The notes under the pieces: generated by a model
The model's database searches: none
What the model was told of the DNA's origin: nothing
Seen by the model: only the letters and a program-made list of their open reading frames with translations
Position numbers and translations under genes: made by a program
NCBI GenBank assembly: GCA_014763885.1
Contig: JACXUO010000004.1
Span: 1-59,031, forward strand
Origin: Campylobacterales bacterium
Lineage (GTDB): Bacteria > Campylobacterota > Campylobacteria > Campylobacterales > Sulfurovaceae
Length of the DNA stretch: 59,031 nt
Direction: 5' to 3'
In this document: one piece after another, positions 8,634-18,134 of the stretch
Layout: each line of letters begins with the position of its first letter
Numbering within the stretch: position 1 is the stretch's first letter

Positions 8634-8927
8634 TTAACCATCCTTATATGTTGCTACCCATTGGCTGAATTTTTCCGTAAGAGGAAACGCTATGATTTTT
8701 ATTTTGGAAGTTTGCCCTGATTGAAAAACAATCTCGCTTTTGGGAACTTTAAAACTTTTTGAAAGGAACTTCACCAGCTCTTTATTGGCTGCTCCCTCTA
8801 CCGCAGGGGCTTTGATACGTATCTTGATCGCTTCATCGCCATAGAGTTCACAAAACTCGCTTCTGCTTGCATTTGGCTGTGCTTTGATGCGAAGGGTCAC
8901 ACGATCCTTGTTTATCTCATAAAACAT
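8634..8927 (-). CDS. DUF167 (YggU-like) protein
   Basis: Small conserved protein of 97 residues with the family pattern LRIKAQPNASRSEF (about 12-25) and IKAPAVEGAANKELVKFLSK (about 37-56). The structure of family members is known but the function is not. It directly abuts the pseudouridine synthase and is probably co-transcribed with it. Confidence 0.88.
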   Translation of the reverse strand: MFYEINKDRVTLRIKAQPNASRSEFCELYGDEAIKIRIKAPAVEGAANKELVKFLSKSFKVPKSEIVFQSGQTSKIKIIAFPLTEKFSQWVATYKDG

Positions 8928-9060
8928 TTTACTTCTTTAATATACCGCTCTTTTGCCGTTTCCTGATACCGAAAGGATACCATATTTAGCGGCCATTTAC
9001 ACTTGCCATGCTCTTTATGCCGTATTTTCGGCCGCTATTCTCAGGTCTGAATGATGCACT

Positions 9061-9936
9061 TTATTTCAGAACAATCAGCGGGACCTTTACACTTTTGATG
9101 AGCTTGGTGGTAAAACTCCCGAAGAGCGCTGTTTTGAGTTTGCCATGGCTGTAGGAGCCGATCGCGAGCATATCTACCCCCTTCTCTTCGATGCATCCCA
9201 GGATACCCTCAAACGGGTCCCCCTCTTTGGCGATATATTCACAGTTCAATGACGGGTCTTTTATCAGTGCTTTGGCCTGCGCGATAAGCTCCTCCGCTTT
9301 TGCGCTCTCTTTATGGACCGAGACAATATAGCGCTTCACCTCTTTTGAGAGCATCGGCAAAGCGGACACCTCCTCAAGGGCATGGACCGAGCCGCTTGTG
9401 CCGTTAAAGGCGATCATCACTCTTTCAGGCGGGGTATATGCTTTGTTGACAAGCAGCACGGGTGCATCCACCTCACGGATGATCGTCTCCACCTGGGAGC
9501 CTATCCCGCTCTCCTCTCCCGGATGCCCCATACCCGACACACCAAAGAGTACGACACGCAGCTTCTCCTCCAGCTCCTTGAGGTTTTCATGGAGTATGCC
9601 GTGGCGCTGCACCGCATAGACATCGTGAAAGCCGCTTGATTCTACTTTTTCCTTCAGCGCCGTCAAAAGCGCTTTGCCCTTTGCACGCGCCTCTTTATTT
9701 CTTGCCTTGTCCTCCTCCGAGAGCGCTCCGAGAAGATCTTCGCTTTCTCCCAGGCTCAAGTTTCCCGAGAGATCTGTTTTGGAAGAGCTGTAGGGATGTT
9801 CTACGGTATTGAAAAGCACAAGCGGCAATTGCAGCTGCTTTGCGATATGCACGCCATAGTCGGACACCGCTTCAGAAAATTGCGAACCATCCACACAGGC
9901 AAAAACAGCCTCTTTGATCTCACCGATATGTTGCAT
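9061..9936 (-). CDS. Tandem universal stress protein (UspA family)
   Basis: A 291-residue cytoplasmic protein with two UspA-type Rossmann domains: one from about 9 to 160, ending in GVSGMGHPGEE, and one from about 170 to 291, ending with GSYSHGKLKTALFGSFTTKLIKSVKVPLIVLK. The G-x2-G-x9-G(S/T) nucleotide-binding pattern is visible in both halves in modified form. It begins four bases after the SulP transporter, so the two form an operon. Association of a UspA protein with a SulP transporter is recurrent in bacteria and suggests a regulatory link; the direction of regulation is unknown. Confidence 0.88.
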   Translation of the reverse strand: MQHIGEIKEAVFACVDGSQFSEAVSDYGVHIAKQLQLPLVLFNTVEHPYSSSKTDLSGNLSLGESEDLLGALSEEDKARNKEARAKGKALLTALKEKVESSGFHDVYAVQRHGILHENLKELEEKLRVVLFGVSGMGHPGEESGIGSQVETIIREVDAPVLLVNKAYTPPERVMIAFNGTSGSVHALEEVSALPMLSKEVKRYIVSVHKESAKAEELIAQAKALIKDPSLNCEYIAKEGDPFEGILGCIEEKGVDMLAIGSYSHGKLKTALFGSFTTKLIKSVKVPLIVLK

Positions 9937-9940
9937 CTTT

Positions 9941-11437
9941 TTAATGTCCCCCCATCACTCTTTCAATCTCTTCGGGTTTATCGTGGATCCCGAATCTGTC
10001 GATGATCGTGGCACTCGCTTCGTTTTTTCCGATCAGTGTCACATTGGCGCCCTCACGGCGGAGTTTGATGATTGCTTTATCCAGGGCATAGACCGCCGAA
10101 ATATCCCAGAAATGCGCCTTGCTCAAGTCTATCACGATATTTTCTACAACCTCCTTAAAATCAAAAGCGTCATAAAACTTATCGGCACTGTTGAAAAATA
10201 CCTGCCCTACAACTTTATAGGTACGTGTGTCCGTAGCCTCATCGTATGTGCTTTCGCTATACATAAAGTGGCTGATCTTGTTGGCAAAGAACAAAGCGGC
10301 CAGAAGCACCCCGACAAAGACACCAAGTGCGAGGTTATGGGTAAAGACCACCACGATCACCGTCGACACCATCACCACATTGGTTGAGAGCGGAAGGGTC
10401 TTGAGCTTTTTGATCGAGCTCCAGTCAAACGTACCGATAGAGACCATGATCATCACCGCGACAAGTGCGGCCATCGGTATGACGGAGATAATATCGCTCA
10501 AAAATACCACCATGATCAGCAGGAAAAAACCTGCGACAAAGGTAGAGAGACGTCCGCGCCCCCCTGATTTCACATTGATCACCGACTGACCGATCATCGC
10601 ACAACCAGCCATACCGCCTGTAAAACCTGTCGCGATATTGGCGATCCCCTGCCCTGTACACTCCCGGTTCTTGTCGCTTTTCGTATCGGTAAGATCATCC
10701 ACGATCGTGGCTGTCATCAGTGACTCCAGAAGCCCCACCATCGCCAGAGAGACAGAATAAGGCAGGATGATCATCAGGGTCTCAAGATTGAACGGGATAT
10801 CAGGGATCAAAAAGACAGGAAGGGTATCCGGAAGCGCTCCCATATCACCAACGGTGCGCACATCAATCCCCATGAAATAGACCACAAGCGTGAGCACAAC
10901 GATGGTCACCAGCGGAGAAGGAAGCAGCGAACCTATCTTAGGAATGTAAGGGAAGAGGTAGATGATCCCCAGCCCTGCTGCAGTGAGTACATAGACGTGC
11001 CATGTGACATTGGTAAGCTCAGGAAGCTGTGCCATAAAGATCAGGATCGCAAGGGCATTGACAAAACCGACAACAACCGCACGCGGCACAAAGCTCATCA
11101 GCTGTCCCAGTTTAAAATACCCTGCGACGATCTGAATCATACCGGTAAGTACCGTCGCAGCCAACAGATACTCAAGCCCGTGCTCTTTGACAAGTGTGAC
11201 CATCAGCAGCGCCATCGCACCTGTAGCAGCACTGATCATCCCCGGTCTTCCCCCAACAAATGCGATAATAACCGCCATCGAAAAAGAGGCATAGAGACCC
11301 ACTTTGGGATCGACTCCGGCGATGATAGAAAACGCGATCGCTTCCGGGATCAGTGCCAATGCGACAACAAGGCCTGAGAGAATATCCCCCCGTATGTTAG
11401 AAAACCATTCTTCTTTTTTGAGATATTTGGCTGACAA
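9941..11437 (-). CDS. SulP-family anion transporter with STAS domain
   Basis: Inner-membrane anion permease of 498 residues. The N-terminal sequence [36 protein letters not shown] is the SulP signature, followed by about 10-14 membrane segments to about residue 400. A C-terminal STAS domain (about 410-498) contains [22 protein letters not shown]. Family substrates are sulfate, bicarbonate or related anions; in an autotroph bicarbonate is attractive but unproven. The conserved aspartate of anti-anti-sigma-like STAS domains is present (WDISA). Co-transcribed with the UspA gene. The pair interrupts an otherwise conserved gene order between the DUF167 gene and waaA. Confidence 0.92.
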   Translation of the reverse strand: MSAKYLKKEEWFSNIRGDILSGLVVALALIPEAIAFSIIAGVDPKVGLYASFSMAVIIAFVGGRPGMISAATGAMALLMVTLVKEHGLEYLLAATVLTGMIQIVAGYFKLGQLMSFVPRAVVVGFVNALAILIFMAQLPELTNVTWHVYVLTAAGLGIIYLFPYIPKIGSLLPSPLVTIVVLTLVVYFMGIDVRTVGDMGALPDTLPVFLIPDIPFNLETLMIILPYSVSLAMVGLLESLMTATIVDDLTDTKSDKNRECTGQGIANIATGFTGGMAGCAMIGQSVINVKSGGRGRLSTFVAGFFLLIMVVFLSDIISVIPMAALVAVMIMVSIGTFDWSSIKKLKTLPLSTNVVMVSTVIVVVFTHNLALGVFVGVLLAALFFANKISHFMYSESTYDEATDTRTYKVVGQVFFNSADKFYDAFDFKEVVENIVIDLSKAHFWDISAVYALDKAIIKLRREGANVTLIGKNEASATIIDRFGIHDKPEEIERVMGGH

Positions 11438-11524
11438 TTGTTCTCCTTACGTTATGTTTGTTTTTTTATTCCATATTGCGGTATATATGGACAGAAGAGG
11501 AAGTGTCTCTCCTCTATTTATGCT

Positions 11525-12694
11525 TTAGAGTACAGCGTTGATACTTTCTATGATCGGGGCAAGGTTCGTCTCTCCCCTGATCTTTGCAGCTTTCAGGACG
11601 CCATGCCCCAGGAGCCTTCGCGGAAGATTTGAAGCCTCTACGACCGTGATCCCTTCAATGGCACCGAAAATCTCTTTTTGGTTGAAATAGTGGGGACCTG
11701 AGATGATCTTGCATCCAAACTGTGCGGCTTCAGCGGCATTGTGCCCTCCTATAGGTGCAAAGGCACCTCCAAGCACCACAATGTCGGTAATGGCATAGAT
11801 ATTGACCAGTTCCCCCATCCTGTCTACCAGTATGATATCACCCTCAAGCGCTTCGTTTTTTGAATAGCGATGCCACTGCATCCCATGCGCTTTGGCAACC
11901 GCCGCGATCAGATCCGCTACCCTTTCAAAACGCTCGGGATGCCTTGGCACCAGGATCAGCCTTGCATCTTTCTGTTCGGCTCTTAACTTTACAAAAGCAT
12001 CCAGTATCAACCGCTCTTCACCCTCATGGGTACTCGCACCGCAAACGGTCAAACCTGCCGGTTTTTGCAATATTTTCGTCGGTGAAGCGAGGTTGGCAAG
12101 CTTGATATTCCCGGTGACTGTCACCTTTCTGGCACCCAGAAGCTCCAGACGCTCTTTATCCTTCGATGTCTGCGCATACACCTCGTCAATATACCTGAAG
12201 ATATGGGCATAGAACCACCGCATCCTGTAGTACTTCGGGAATGACCTGTCGCTCATACGTGCATTGATCAAGAGTGTCTTGGCACCCCTCTTTTTTGCCA
12301 GGGCAAACAGCAGATACCAAAACTCCGCCTCCATCACCACAAGCACTTTCTGCGGCTTCAGCCAGAAAAAGAGTAGCGGTTCAAAGGGCAGGAAATGGCT
12401 CTGTTCAGTGTAGCCTTTTGCGACCTCAAAACCGGTTTGTGTCGTCGTGGTCATACGAAGCTTATCTTCAGGCAGCTGTGCCACCAAAGGCTTGATCGCC
12501 AGCGCCTCTCCGAAACTGCAGGAGTGGAACCATACCCCGTCGCTCTTCAAAGGGGCATTCTTCCAGAAAAAAAACCGTGCGGGTACCGACAGGTGATACT
12601 TATGCTTCAATGCAAGGAGGAGTAAAAAAGGCAGTGCGGCGATATACACCACAGAGATAAGAGTACTATAGAGAAAAAAGAAACGTTTCTCCAT
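11525..12694 (-). CDS. waaA: 3-deoxy-D-manno-octulosonic acid transferase
   Basis: Glycosyltransferase that adds Kdo from CMP-Kdo to lipid A precursor at the inner membrane. The 389 residues have an N-terminal membrane anchor (about 6-28), the GT-30 domain with [16 protein letters not shown] (about 55-70), and the C-terminal [23 protein letters not shown] motif (about 318-340). Length is close to the H. pylori and C. jejuni enzymes. It follows the FlgZ-like gene, an order I recall for HP0957-HP0958. Confidence 0.95.
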   Translation of the reverse strand: MEKRFFFLYSTLISVVYIAALPFLLLLALKHKYHLSVPARFFFWKNAPLKSDGVWFHSCSFGEALAIKPLVAQLPEDKLRMTTTTQTGFEVAKGYTEQSHFLPFEPLLFFWLKPQKVLVVMEAEFWYLLFALAKKRGAKTLLINARMSDRSFPKYYRMRWFYAHIFRYIDEVYAQTSKDKERLELLGARKVTVTGNIKLANLASPTKILQKPAGLTVCGASTHEGEERLILDAFVKLRAEQKDARLILVPRHPERFERVADLIAAVAKAHGMQWHRYSKNEALEGDIILVDRMGELVNIYAITDIVVLGGAFAPIGGHNAAEAAQFGCKIISGPHYFNQKEIFGAIEGITVVEASNLPRRLLGHGVLKAAKIRGETNLAPIIESINAVL

Positions 12695-12708
12695 AGTCCG
12701 TCATTTCA

Positions 12709-13428
12709 TTACGCTTCAGGCGTAACACTCTCGATATAGAGGATTCTTCCGCAGTGTGGACAAGTGACGATCTCTTCAGCTTTGATCACTTCGGCATAGG
12801 TTTTGTCATTGAGCTTCATATAGCATCCGTAACACGCCTGCTTCTTCACCGGAACAACTGCCGTGTTGCCTGCCCAGATACGGATCTTCTGATAAAATGC
12901 CAGAACTTTCTGTTCAAGGTTTCTGGTAAGCTCTTCTCTCTTCACGAACAACTCGCCTTTTGCCTGCTCGATCTCGGCTTTTTCTACATCTACCACTTCT
13001 CTGATCGCTGTCAGCTCTTCAGTGCGCGCCTGTAGTTTCTCTTCCGCTTCTTTCAAAAGTGCTTTTTTGGTCTCATTGACACCCTGAAGCCTCTCTATCT
13101 CTTCATTGGCGAAGGTCATCTTCTCTTTCGCGATATCTTCCTCAAGAGAGAGTGCCTGCATCTCTTTTTCGGTACTGATCTCTTTGACTTTTTTCGCATT
13201 GCTTGCCAACTGCTCGTTGAGCATCTTCAGCTGATCATCAAAGCCCTCGATCTTCTGTTCGTTTTTGGAGATCTCTGCCTGAAGCGTATCGATCTCTTCT
13301 TGTACTGCATCTACTTTTTTCTGTGCTTTTTTTACTTTTTTCTCTGCTGCTTCAATCGCAGGCGCATAGCTGTCGATCGTCTGATCATTTTTTGCAAGTG
13401 CGATCAATTGATTTAGATGTTTGTTCAT
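12709..13428 (-). CDS. flgZ: Coiled-coil zinc-ribbon protein, FlgZ/HP0958-like
   Basis: A 239-residue protein: long coiled coil (about 20-180) then a C4 zinc ribbon with CYGC (199-202) and CPHC (223-226). The H. pylori homologue HP0958 (FlgZ) binds RpoN and flagellin mRNA and is needed for flagellar gene expression. Length, architecture and position between waaA and the Nif3-like gene all match. No flagellar genes are in this window, so whether the host is motile is unknown; Sulfurovum-type organisms often are not, and the protein may have another role there. Confidence 0.85.
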   Translation of the reverse strand: MNKHLNQLIALAKNDQTIDSYAPAIEAAEKKVKKAQKKVDAVQEEIDTLQAEISKNEQKIEGFDDQLKMLNEQLASNAKKVKEISTEKEMQALSLEEDIAKEKMTFANEEIERLQGVNETKKALLKEAEEKLQARTEELTAIREVVDVEKAEIEQAKGELFVKREELTRNLEQKVLAFYQKIRIWAGNTAVVPVKKQACYGCYMKLNDKTYAEVIKAEEIVTCPHCGRILYIESVTPEA

Positions 13429-13454
13429 CTTGTTCCTTTAAAGGGGTATGGGTT

Positions 13455-14186
13455 TTAGATAGTGTTATCAATCTCAAACGGATTTTTAGATTGCGCAATT
13501 ATAACCAAAAGAGGTAAAACTTTCAACTCATCATAAAGTATCTCTGCGAAGAACTTCTCGCTTTCGTAGTGTCCGATGTCAACCATCATCAGATCTTCGC
13601 TCATTGCTTTCATCGCATCGTGGTATTTGATATCTCCGGTCAAAAAACAGTCGGCATCGATCTGATCGATCAGTGAAGCACCTGCCCCCGTCGTCAGCGC
13701 GATAGAGGTGATCTTCTCTTTTTTGCCTACCACTTTCAGTGTCGGCAGGCCGAACTTCTCTTTGAGCAGTCCAAGCAGCCCTTTGTAGCTCCACTCGCCC
13801 CGGGCCATACAGACAAAGGGCAGTTCATTCTCCATCTTGAGCCCAAGTACCTTCTCGAAGACATATCTGTTGAGATGCGTCTGGTCAAAGTTGGTATGCA
13901 GTGCGATCAATGCCTGTTTTTTCAGGATCATCTTTTCGATCAGGTTGGAGGGATATTTTGCAAAGTCCAGCTGTGTCAGTTTGCCAAATATCAACGGGTG
14001 ATGCACGACAAAAAGTGTCCCCTCTTCAGCCTCTTCGATCATCGCTTCATCGATATCGAGCGAGATGACGATCTGTGAGACTTCTCTGCGCATATCACCG
14101 ACGATCAGGCCGGAGTTGTCCCACTTCTCCTGAAGTTCAAAAGGGCTGATAGTATCTAAAAATTCGTAAACTTCCTGTAACTTCAC
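13455..14186 (-). CDS. Nif3-like dinuclear metal centre protein
   Basis: A 243-residue DUF34/NIF3 family member (sometimes named GTP cyclohydrolase 1 type 2). It shows EKWDNSGLIVGD (about 20-31), FVVHHPLIF (metal-ligand histidines, about 59-67), ALHTNFDQTHLN (about 95-106) and a C-terminal VDIGHYESEKF with further ligands. The true substrate is not established. It lies between the FlgZ-like gene and glyQ as in Helicobacter and Campylobacter. Confidence 0.9.
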   Translation of the reverse strand: MKLQEVYEFLDTISPFELQEKWDNSGLIVGDMRREVSQIVISLDIDEAMIEEAEEGTLFVVHHPLIFGKLTQLDFAKYPSNLIEKMILKKQALIALHTNFDQTHLNRYVFEKVLGLKMENELPFVCMARGEWSYKGLLGLLKEKFGLPTLKVVGKKEKITSIALTTGAGASLIDQIDADCFLTGDIKYHDAMKAMSEDLMMVDIGHYESEKFFAEILYDELKVLPLLVIIAQSKNPFEIDNTI

Positions 14187-14269
14187 CTCTATTCCTTCAC
14201 TCTGTTTCTCTCTACTTTAAAGATAGGCATTGCATCTCAATGCAAACCAAACCTGCTCCCTGTTACCTG

Positions 14270-15166
14270 CTACTTGCTATTTACCCTAGCATTACGCTCT
14301 GTTTCCTGGGCTTTATAGAGCTGTGCACAACCGATCGCCAGTTCACGTACTTTGAGGATATAGTTCTGTCTCTGCGCCTGGGAAACTGCTTTTCTTGCAT
14401 CCAGTACGTTAAAGGCATGTGAAGCGGTCATACACTGGTCATAGGCCGGGAGAGGAAGCCCTTTCTCCAGACAGAGTCTGCACTCTGCACTTGCATCCTC
14501 AAAATGTGCAAAAAGCTTCTCTGTGGTGGCAACTTCAAAGTGATATTTGCTGAACTCATACTCACTCTCTTTGTGCACATCCGCATAGGTTGTCACCTCA
14601 TCACCGTTTCTGTTCCAGACGATATCAAAAACAGATTCAACCCCCTGGAGATACATCGCCAGACGCTCTGTTCCGTAGGTGATCTCCACCGCTACCGGAT
14701 CGCACGCGATACCACCCACCTGCTGGAAATAGGTAAACTGCGTCACCTCCATCCCGTCAAGCCATACTTCCCATCCAAGTCCCCAGGCACCAAGCGTCGG
14801 GGACTCCCAGTTGTCTTCGACAAAACGGATGTCATGCTGGCTAAGGTCAAGCCCCAGGTACTCCAAAGACTGGAGATAGAGCTGCTGGATATTGTCCGGG
14901 CTCGGTTTGATAAGCACCTGGAACTGATAGTATGCCCCCAGACGGTTCGGGTTCTCCCCGTAACGCCCGTCTGTCGGCCTGCGGCTCGGTGCGACATACG
15001 CCGCACTCCACGGTTTGCTGTCCAGGCTTCTGAGCAGTGTCGCAGGGTGGAATGTCCCCGCACCCGCAGGGATATCATAGGGCTGTACGATATTGCACCC
15101 CTGCTGCGCCCAGAACTGCTGGAGTTTTAGTAGTAGTTCGCTGAATGTGATAGCATCGTTGTTCAT
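14270..15166 (-). CDS. glyQ: Glycyl-tRNA synthetase alpha subunit
   Basis: Alpha subunit of the bacterial tetrameric glycyl-tRNA synthetase. The 298 residues start with [18 protein letters not shown] and include [21 protein letters not shown] and [23 protein letters not shown], near-invariant in GlyQ. Length is normal. The beta subunit gene glyS is not in the window, as is common in this phylum. purE lies 22 bases upstream and is probably co-transcribed. Confidence 0.97.
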   Translation of the reverse strand: MNNDAITFSELLLKLQQFWAQQGCNIVQPYDIPAGAGTFHPATLLRSLDSKPWSAAYVAPSRRPTDGRYGENPNRLGAYYQFQVLIKPSPDNIQQLYLQSLEYLGLDLSQHDIRFVEDNWESPTLGAWGLGWEVWLDGMEVTQFTYFQQVGGIACDPVAVEITYGTERLAMYLQGVESVFDIVWNRNGDEVTTYADVHKESEYEFSKYHFEVATTEKLFAHFEDASAECRLCLEKGLPLPAYDQCMTASHAFNVLDARKAVSQAQRQNYILKVRELAIGCAQLYKAQETERNARVNSK

Positions 15167-15188
15167 AATATTCCTAACTTTTGAAAGA

Positions 15189-15683
15189 CTAAAGTCTTAC
15201 TTCGATCTCAGCAGAGTCAAGCTCTACTTTCTTCGCTTTTGCGATACGGTCTTCCTGAAGTTTGACTCTAAGCTCATCATCCTGAAGTGCCATGATCTGG
15301 ATCGCAAGGTATGCCGCGTTTGTCGCACCGGCTTTGCCGATCGCTACGGTACCTACGGGCATACCTGCAGGCATCATCACTGTACTCAGAAGCGCATCCT
15401 CACCTTTAAGCGGGCCGCTTTCCATAGGAACACCCAGTACCGGCTTCGTAGTCGTTGCAGCCAATGCACCGGCAAGGTGTGCTGCCATACCCGCTGCTGC
15501 GATGAATACCTGTGCACCTCTCTCCTCAGCGTCTTTGATGTAGTTCTTCGTTCTTTCAGGACTTCTATGCGCTGAAGAGATAATCAACTCATACGGAACA
15601 CCAAACTTTTCAAGTGTAGTACCGCACTCTTTCATGACATCAAAGTCACTCTTGCTTCCCATTACAATCGATACAAATTTCAT
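15189..15683 (-). CDS. purE: N5-carboxyaminoimidazole ribonucleotide mutase
   Basis: Class I PurE of de novo purine synthesis, converting N5-CAIR to CAIR. The 164 residues include [14 protein letters not shown] (about 4-17), SAHRSPERT (about 37-45) and [23 protein letters not shown], all diagnostic. The ATG has AAGGAAA upstream. It precedes glyQ. purF lies at the other end of the window, so purine genes are dispersed. Confidence 0.97.
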   Translation of the reverse strand: MKFVSIVMGSKSDFDVMKECGTTLEKFGVPYELIISSAHRSPERTKNYIKDAEERGAQVFIAAAGMAAHLAGALAATTTKPVLGVPMESGPLKGEDALLSTVMMPAGMPVGTVAIGKAGATNAAYLAIQIMALQDDELRVKLQEDRIAKAKKVELDSAEIEVRL

Positions 15684-15711
15684 CGTTTTTTCCTTTTGTT
15701 TCTCTGTTCTT

Positions 15712-15780
15712 CATTCTGAACTTGATTCAGAATCCCGCCTTGACAGGGCGCAACTCCGGATCCTGAGTCAAGTCCAGAAC
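15712..15780. repeat. Composite palindromic dispersed repeat
   Basis: The 110-base gap between the U32 gene and purE holds ATTCTGAA-CTTGA-TTCAGAAT (perfect 8-bp stem). It is followed by GCCTTGACAGGGCG and a diverged inverse copy of the first unit ending at 15780. ATTCTGAACTTGATTCAG is a sequence I know as the core of palindromic repeats in many bacterial genomes. It could also serve as a processing or termination hairpin on the minus strand. Confidence 0.5.
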
Positions 15781-15793
15781 AACAGACAATTCT

Positions 15794-17143
15794 TCAGTCG
15801 CAGACCCTGTCTTTTGGCACCATCTTCATCGGCGTAGAGTCTTCCGTCAACCCTTTCTTCTCCAGTGCTTCGGCGATACCTCGTCTGAGGATCGTATACC
15901 CCGGGAGCTCGGCAGGAAGAAGGATATCATTCAGGTCACCGCTGTGGACACACTCAAACTCTTTACCCGAGACGGCAATCATCTTTTTGAATGTCAGCCA
16001 GTATCTGCCATCATGCTCTTCGATCTTACCGTACTCGTTATCCACCAGTTCCACACTCGCTCCTACAGGAAGCACGATCTCCACTTCGTCACCGATGCAG
16101 GTCTTATCTTTGCATCGCCATGTTTTACCGTCTTCACTGACCAGTGCAGCGACCTGATGTGTACCGTTCTGGATCGAGAAATCATGAGATTCAGTATCCT
16201 TCCGTTCAAACGGGCGGGAGATCAGATAGGCATCGGTAAAGCCTCTGTTCTGTGTGGTATGAAGCTCCGCCTGGTACTTCTCGGCATCAAATTTTCCTGC
16301 GTAAAAATCATCGATCGCTTCACGGTAGGCCTTGGTCACAACCCCCGTATAGTAAGGAGACTTGGTGCGCCCCTCAATCTTCAGCGAATCGATCACACCC
16401 GAAGCGAGTATCTCATCCACATGGGAAGCCAGGTTCATATCTTTGGCATTCATGATGTATGTTCCTACACCCTCCTCCTCGTCCAGCCTGAAGGTCGTAC
16501 CACTCTCAGGGTTGTGTGCGTAGATCTCATACGGGAAACGGCAGTCATTGGCACAGCTTCCCCGGTTGGGCACACGTCCTGTCTGGACGGCTGAGATCAG
16601 ACATCTTCCCGAGTAGGCGAAACACATCGATCCGTGCACAAAAACCTCCAATTCAAGGTCAGGCAGTACAGACTTGATCGCTTCACAGTCTTTGAGACTG
16701 ATCTCACGGGCTGCGATGATACGCGTCACGCCCATCTCATAGTAGACCTGTGCATCCAGGGCATTCATCACGTTTGCCTGCGTCGAAAGGTGGATCGGGA
16801 TATTCGGTGCGATCCGTTTTGCCATCTTGACGATCCCCGGACTTGAAACGATCAGGGCATCGGGCTCCAGTTCCGCCATCTTTGCGATATGGTTCTCGTA
16901 GAGTTTTACCTGGGAATTGAAAGGGAATGAATTGATCGTCGTATAGACCTTCTTGCCTCGCTCATGGGCGTACTCGATCCCCTCTTTATAGGCATCCATA
17001 TCGAACTCTTTACCCGAACGAATACGCAAAGAGAAGGTACTCGTGCCGCCATAGACGGCATCGGCACCGTAATTCAGTGCGATCTTCATCTTCTCCAGGT
17101 TACCTGCAGGTGCTAAGAGTTCTACTTTTTTCTTTTCAGTCAT
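15794..17143 (-). CDS. Peptidase U32 family protein (TrhP-like)
   Basis: A 449-residue U32 family protein. It shows VELLAPAGNLEKMKIALNYGADAVY at the N-terminus and the signature EVFVHGSMCFAYSGRCLIS (about 168-186). Conserved cysteines in RGSCANDCRFPY (about 195-206) are probably iron-sulfur ligands. Despite the name, close homologues (TrhP/YegQ, RlhA) act in prephenate-dependent hydroxylation of tRNA or rRNA. The partner TrhO is not in the window, so tRNA-uridine hydroxylation is an inference. Gene order U32-purE-glyQ is conserved in Campylobacter as I recall it. Confidence 0.88.
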   Translation of the reverse strand: MTEKKKVELLAPAGNLEKMKIALNYGADAVYGGTSTFSLRIRSGKEFDMDAYKEGIEYAHERGKKVYTTINSFPFNSQVKLYENHIAKMAELEPDALIVSSPGIVKMAKRIAPNIPIHLSTQANVMNALDAQVYYEMGVTRIIAAREISLKDCEAIKSVLPDLELEVFVHGSMCFAYSGRCLISAVQTGRVPNRGSCANDCRFPYEIYAHNPESGTTFRLDEEEGVGTYIMNAKDMNLASHVDEILASGVIDSLKIEGRTKSPYYTGVVTKAYREAIDDFYAGKFDAEKYQAELHTTQNRGFTDAYLISRPFERKDTESHDFSIQNGTHQVAALVSEDGKTWRCKDKTCIGDEVEIVLPVGASVELVDNEYGKIEEHDGRYWLTFKKMIAVSGKEFECVHSGDLNDILLPAELPGYTILRRGIAEALEKKGLTEDSTPMKMVPKDRVCD

Positions 17144-17224
17144 CTTTTACCTATTTAGGATAATTTTTGCTCTAATTCTACCTAAATAGTAGTAAAAATC
17201 TGTTTTTATGATAAAATTTGCCTC

Positions 17225-18004
17225 ATGAGAATTGACATACACAACCACACTACCCGCTGCAATCACGCAGAGGGATGCATCGATGAATATATAGAAAAAG
17301 CCATAGCATTGGGCATAGATGTATACGGCTTTTCCGAACATGCACCGATGGACTTTGACCCACATTACCGCCTGGCATTTGAAGAGATGGAAGCATACCG
17401 CAGTGATGTATTGGGAGCCAAAGAAAAATACAGCGGCAAGATCGATATCCTCTTTGGTTATGAGGTGGATTATCTCCCCGGTCATATGGATGATCGAGTA
17501 CTGGGTGCGGATGTGGACTACTTCATCGGGTCGGTACACTTCATCGATAAGTGGAGTTTTGACAATCCGGAGTTTCTGAGCGGTTGGAGAGATCGTGATG
17601 TCGACGAGATATGGAAAGCCTACTTTGAAGCTGTCGAAGCCATGGCAAAGTTCGGCAGATTTGATATCGTAGGACACCTTGACCTGATCAAAGTATTCAA
17701 ATACCTGCCCAAACAGGATATAAGAGTCCTTGCCAAAGATGCACTCAAAGCGATCAAAAAAGCGAACATGGTACTGGAACTCAATGCCGCAGGCCTTCGC
17801 AAACCCATCGGGGAGATCTACCCCTCCAAAGCACTCTTGGAAGAGGCTTTTGAACTGGAGATCCCCATCACCTTCGGTTCGGATGCGCACAGTCCCGAGC
17901 AGGTCGGATTTGCCTATGAAGAGGTGACTGCACTTGCCAGGGAGACAGGGTATACAAAAGCCGTCTATTTCAATCACCGTGACCGCATGATGGTCAATTT
18001 TTAA
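17225..18004 (+). CDS. Histidinol-phosphatase, PHP family (HisJ-like)
   Basis: A 259-residue PHP-domain phosphatase. Metal-binding motifs are visible: DIHNHT (4-9), GFSEHAPM (about 37-44), EVDYL, GSVHFID, HLDLIK and GSDAHSP (about 219-225). HisJ enzymes dephosphorylate L-histidinol phosphate in histidine synthesis. The gene is divergent from the U32 gene and about 130 bases before glnA. A short TTCCC-GTGGCA-GGGAA hairpin follows the stop. The start has no strong Shine-Dalgarno. Other PHP substrates cannot be excluded. Confidence 0.82.
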   Translation: MRIDIHNHTTRCNHAEGCIDEYIEKAIALGIDVYGFSEHAPMDFDPHYRLAFEEMEAYRSDVLGAKEKYSGKIDILFGYEVDYLPGHMDDRVLGADVDYFIGSVHFIDKWSFDNPEFLSGWRDRDVDEIWKAYFEAVEAMAKFGRFDIVGHLDLIKVFKYLPKQDIRVLAKDALKAIKKANMVLELNAAGLRKPIGEIYPSKALLEEAFELEIPITFGSDAHSPEQVGFAYEEVTALARETGYTKAVYFNHRDRMMVNF

Positions 18005-18088
18005 ACACCAAAAAATCATTCCCGTGGCAGGGAAAGAATCAATTGATTAATTTTTAATCACAAAAATTATCTCCTCTAATCATTTACT

Positions 18089-18097
18089 TGCTATAAT
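18089..18097 (+). promoter_or_regulatory. glnA promoter
   Basis: TGC-TATAAT, with transcription expected near 18104 and a 31-base leader. AATTTTTAATC occurs twice, at 18049-18059 and 18106-18116, one copy upstream of the box and one just after the predicted start, so a regulator could bind here. No sigma-54 GG-GC pair was seen. Confidence 0.55.
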
Positions 18098-18134
18098 GGA
18101 TCAATAATTTTTAATCCAGTAAGAGGAGAACCCT

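Noticed and set aside
17147-18019. 290-residue minus-strand frame
   Set aside because: Antisense to the PHP phosphatase gene with clear metal motifs; the shadow has Cys/His/Phe-rich composition.
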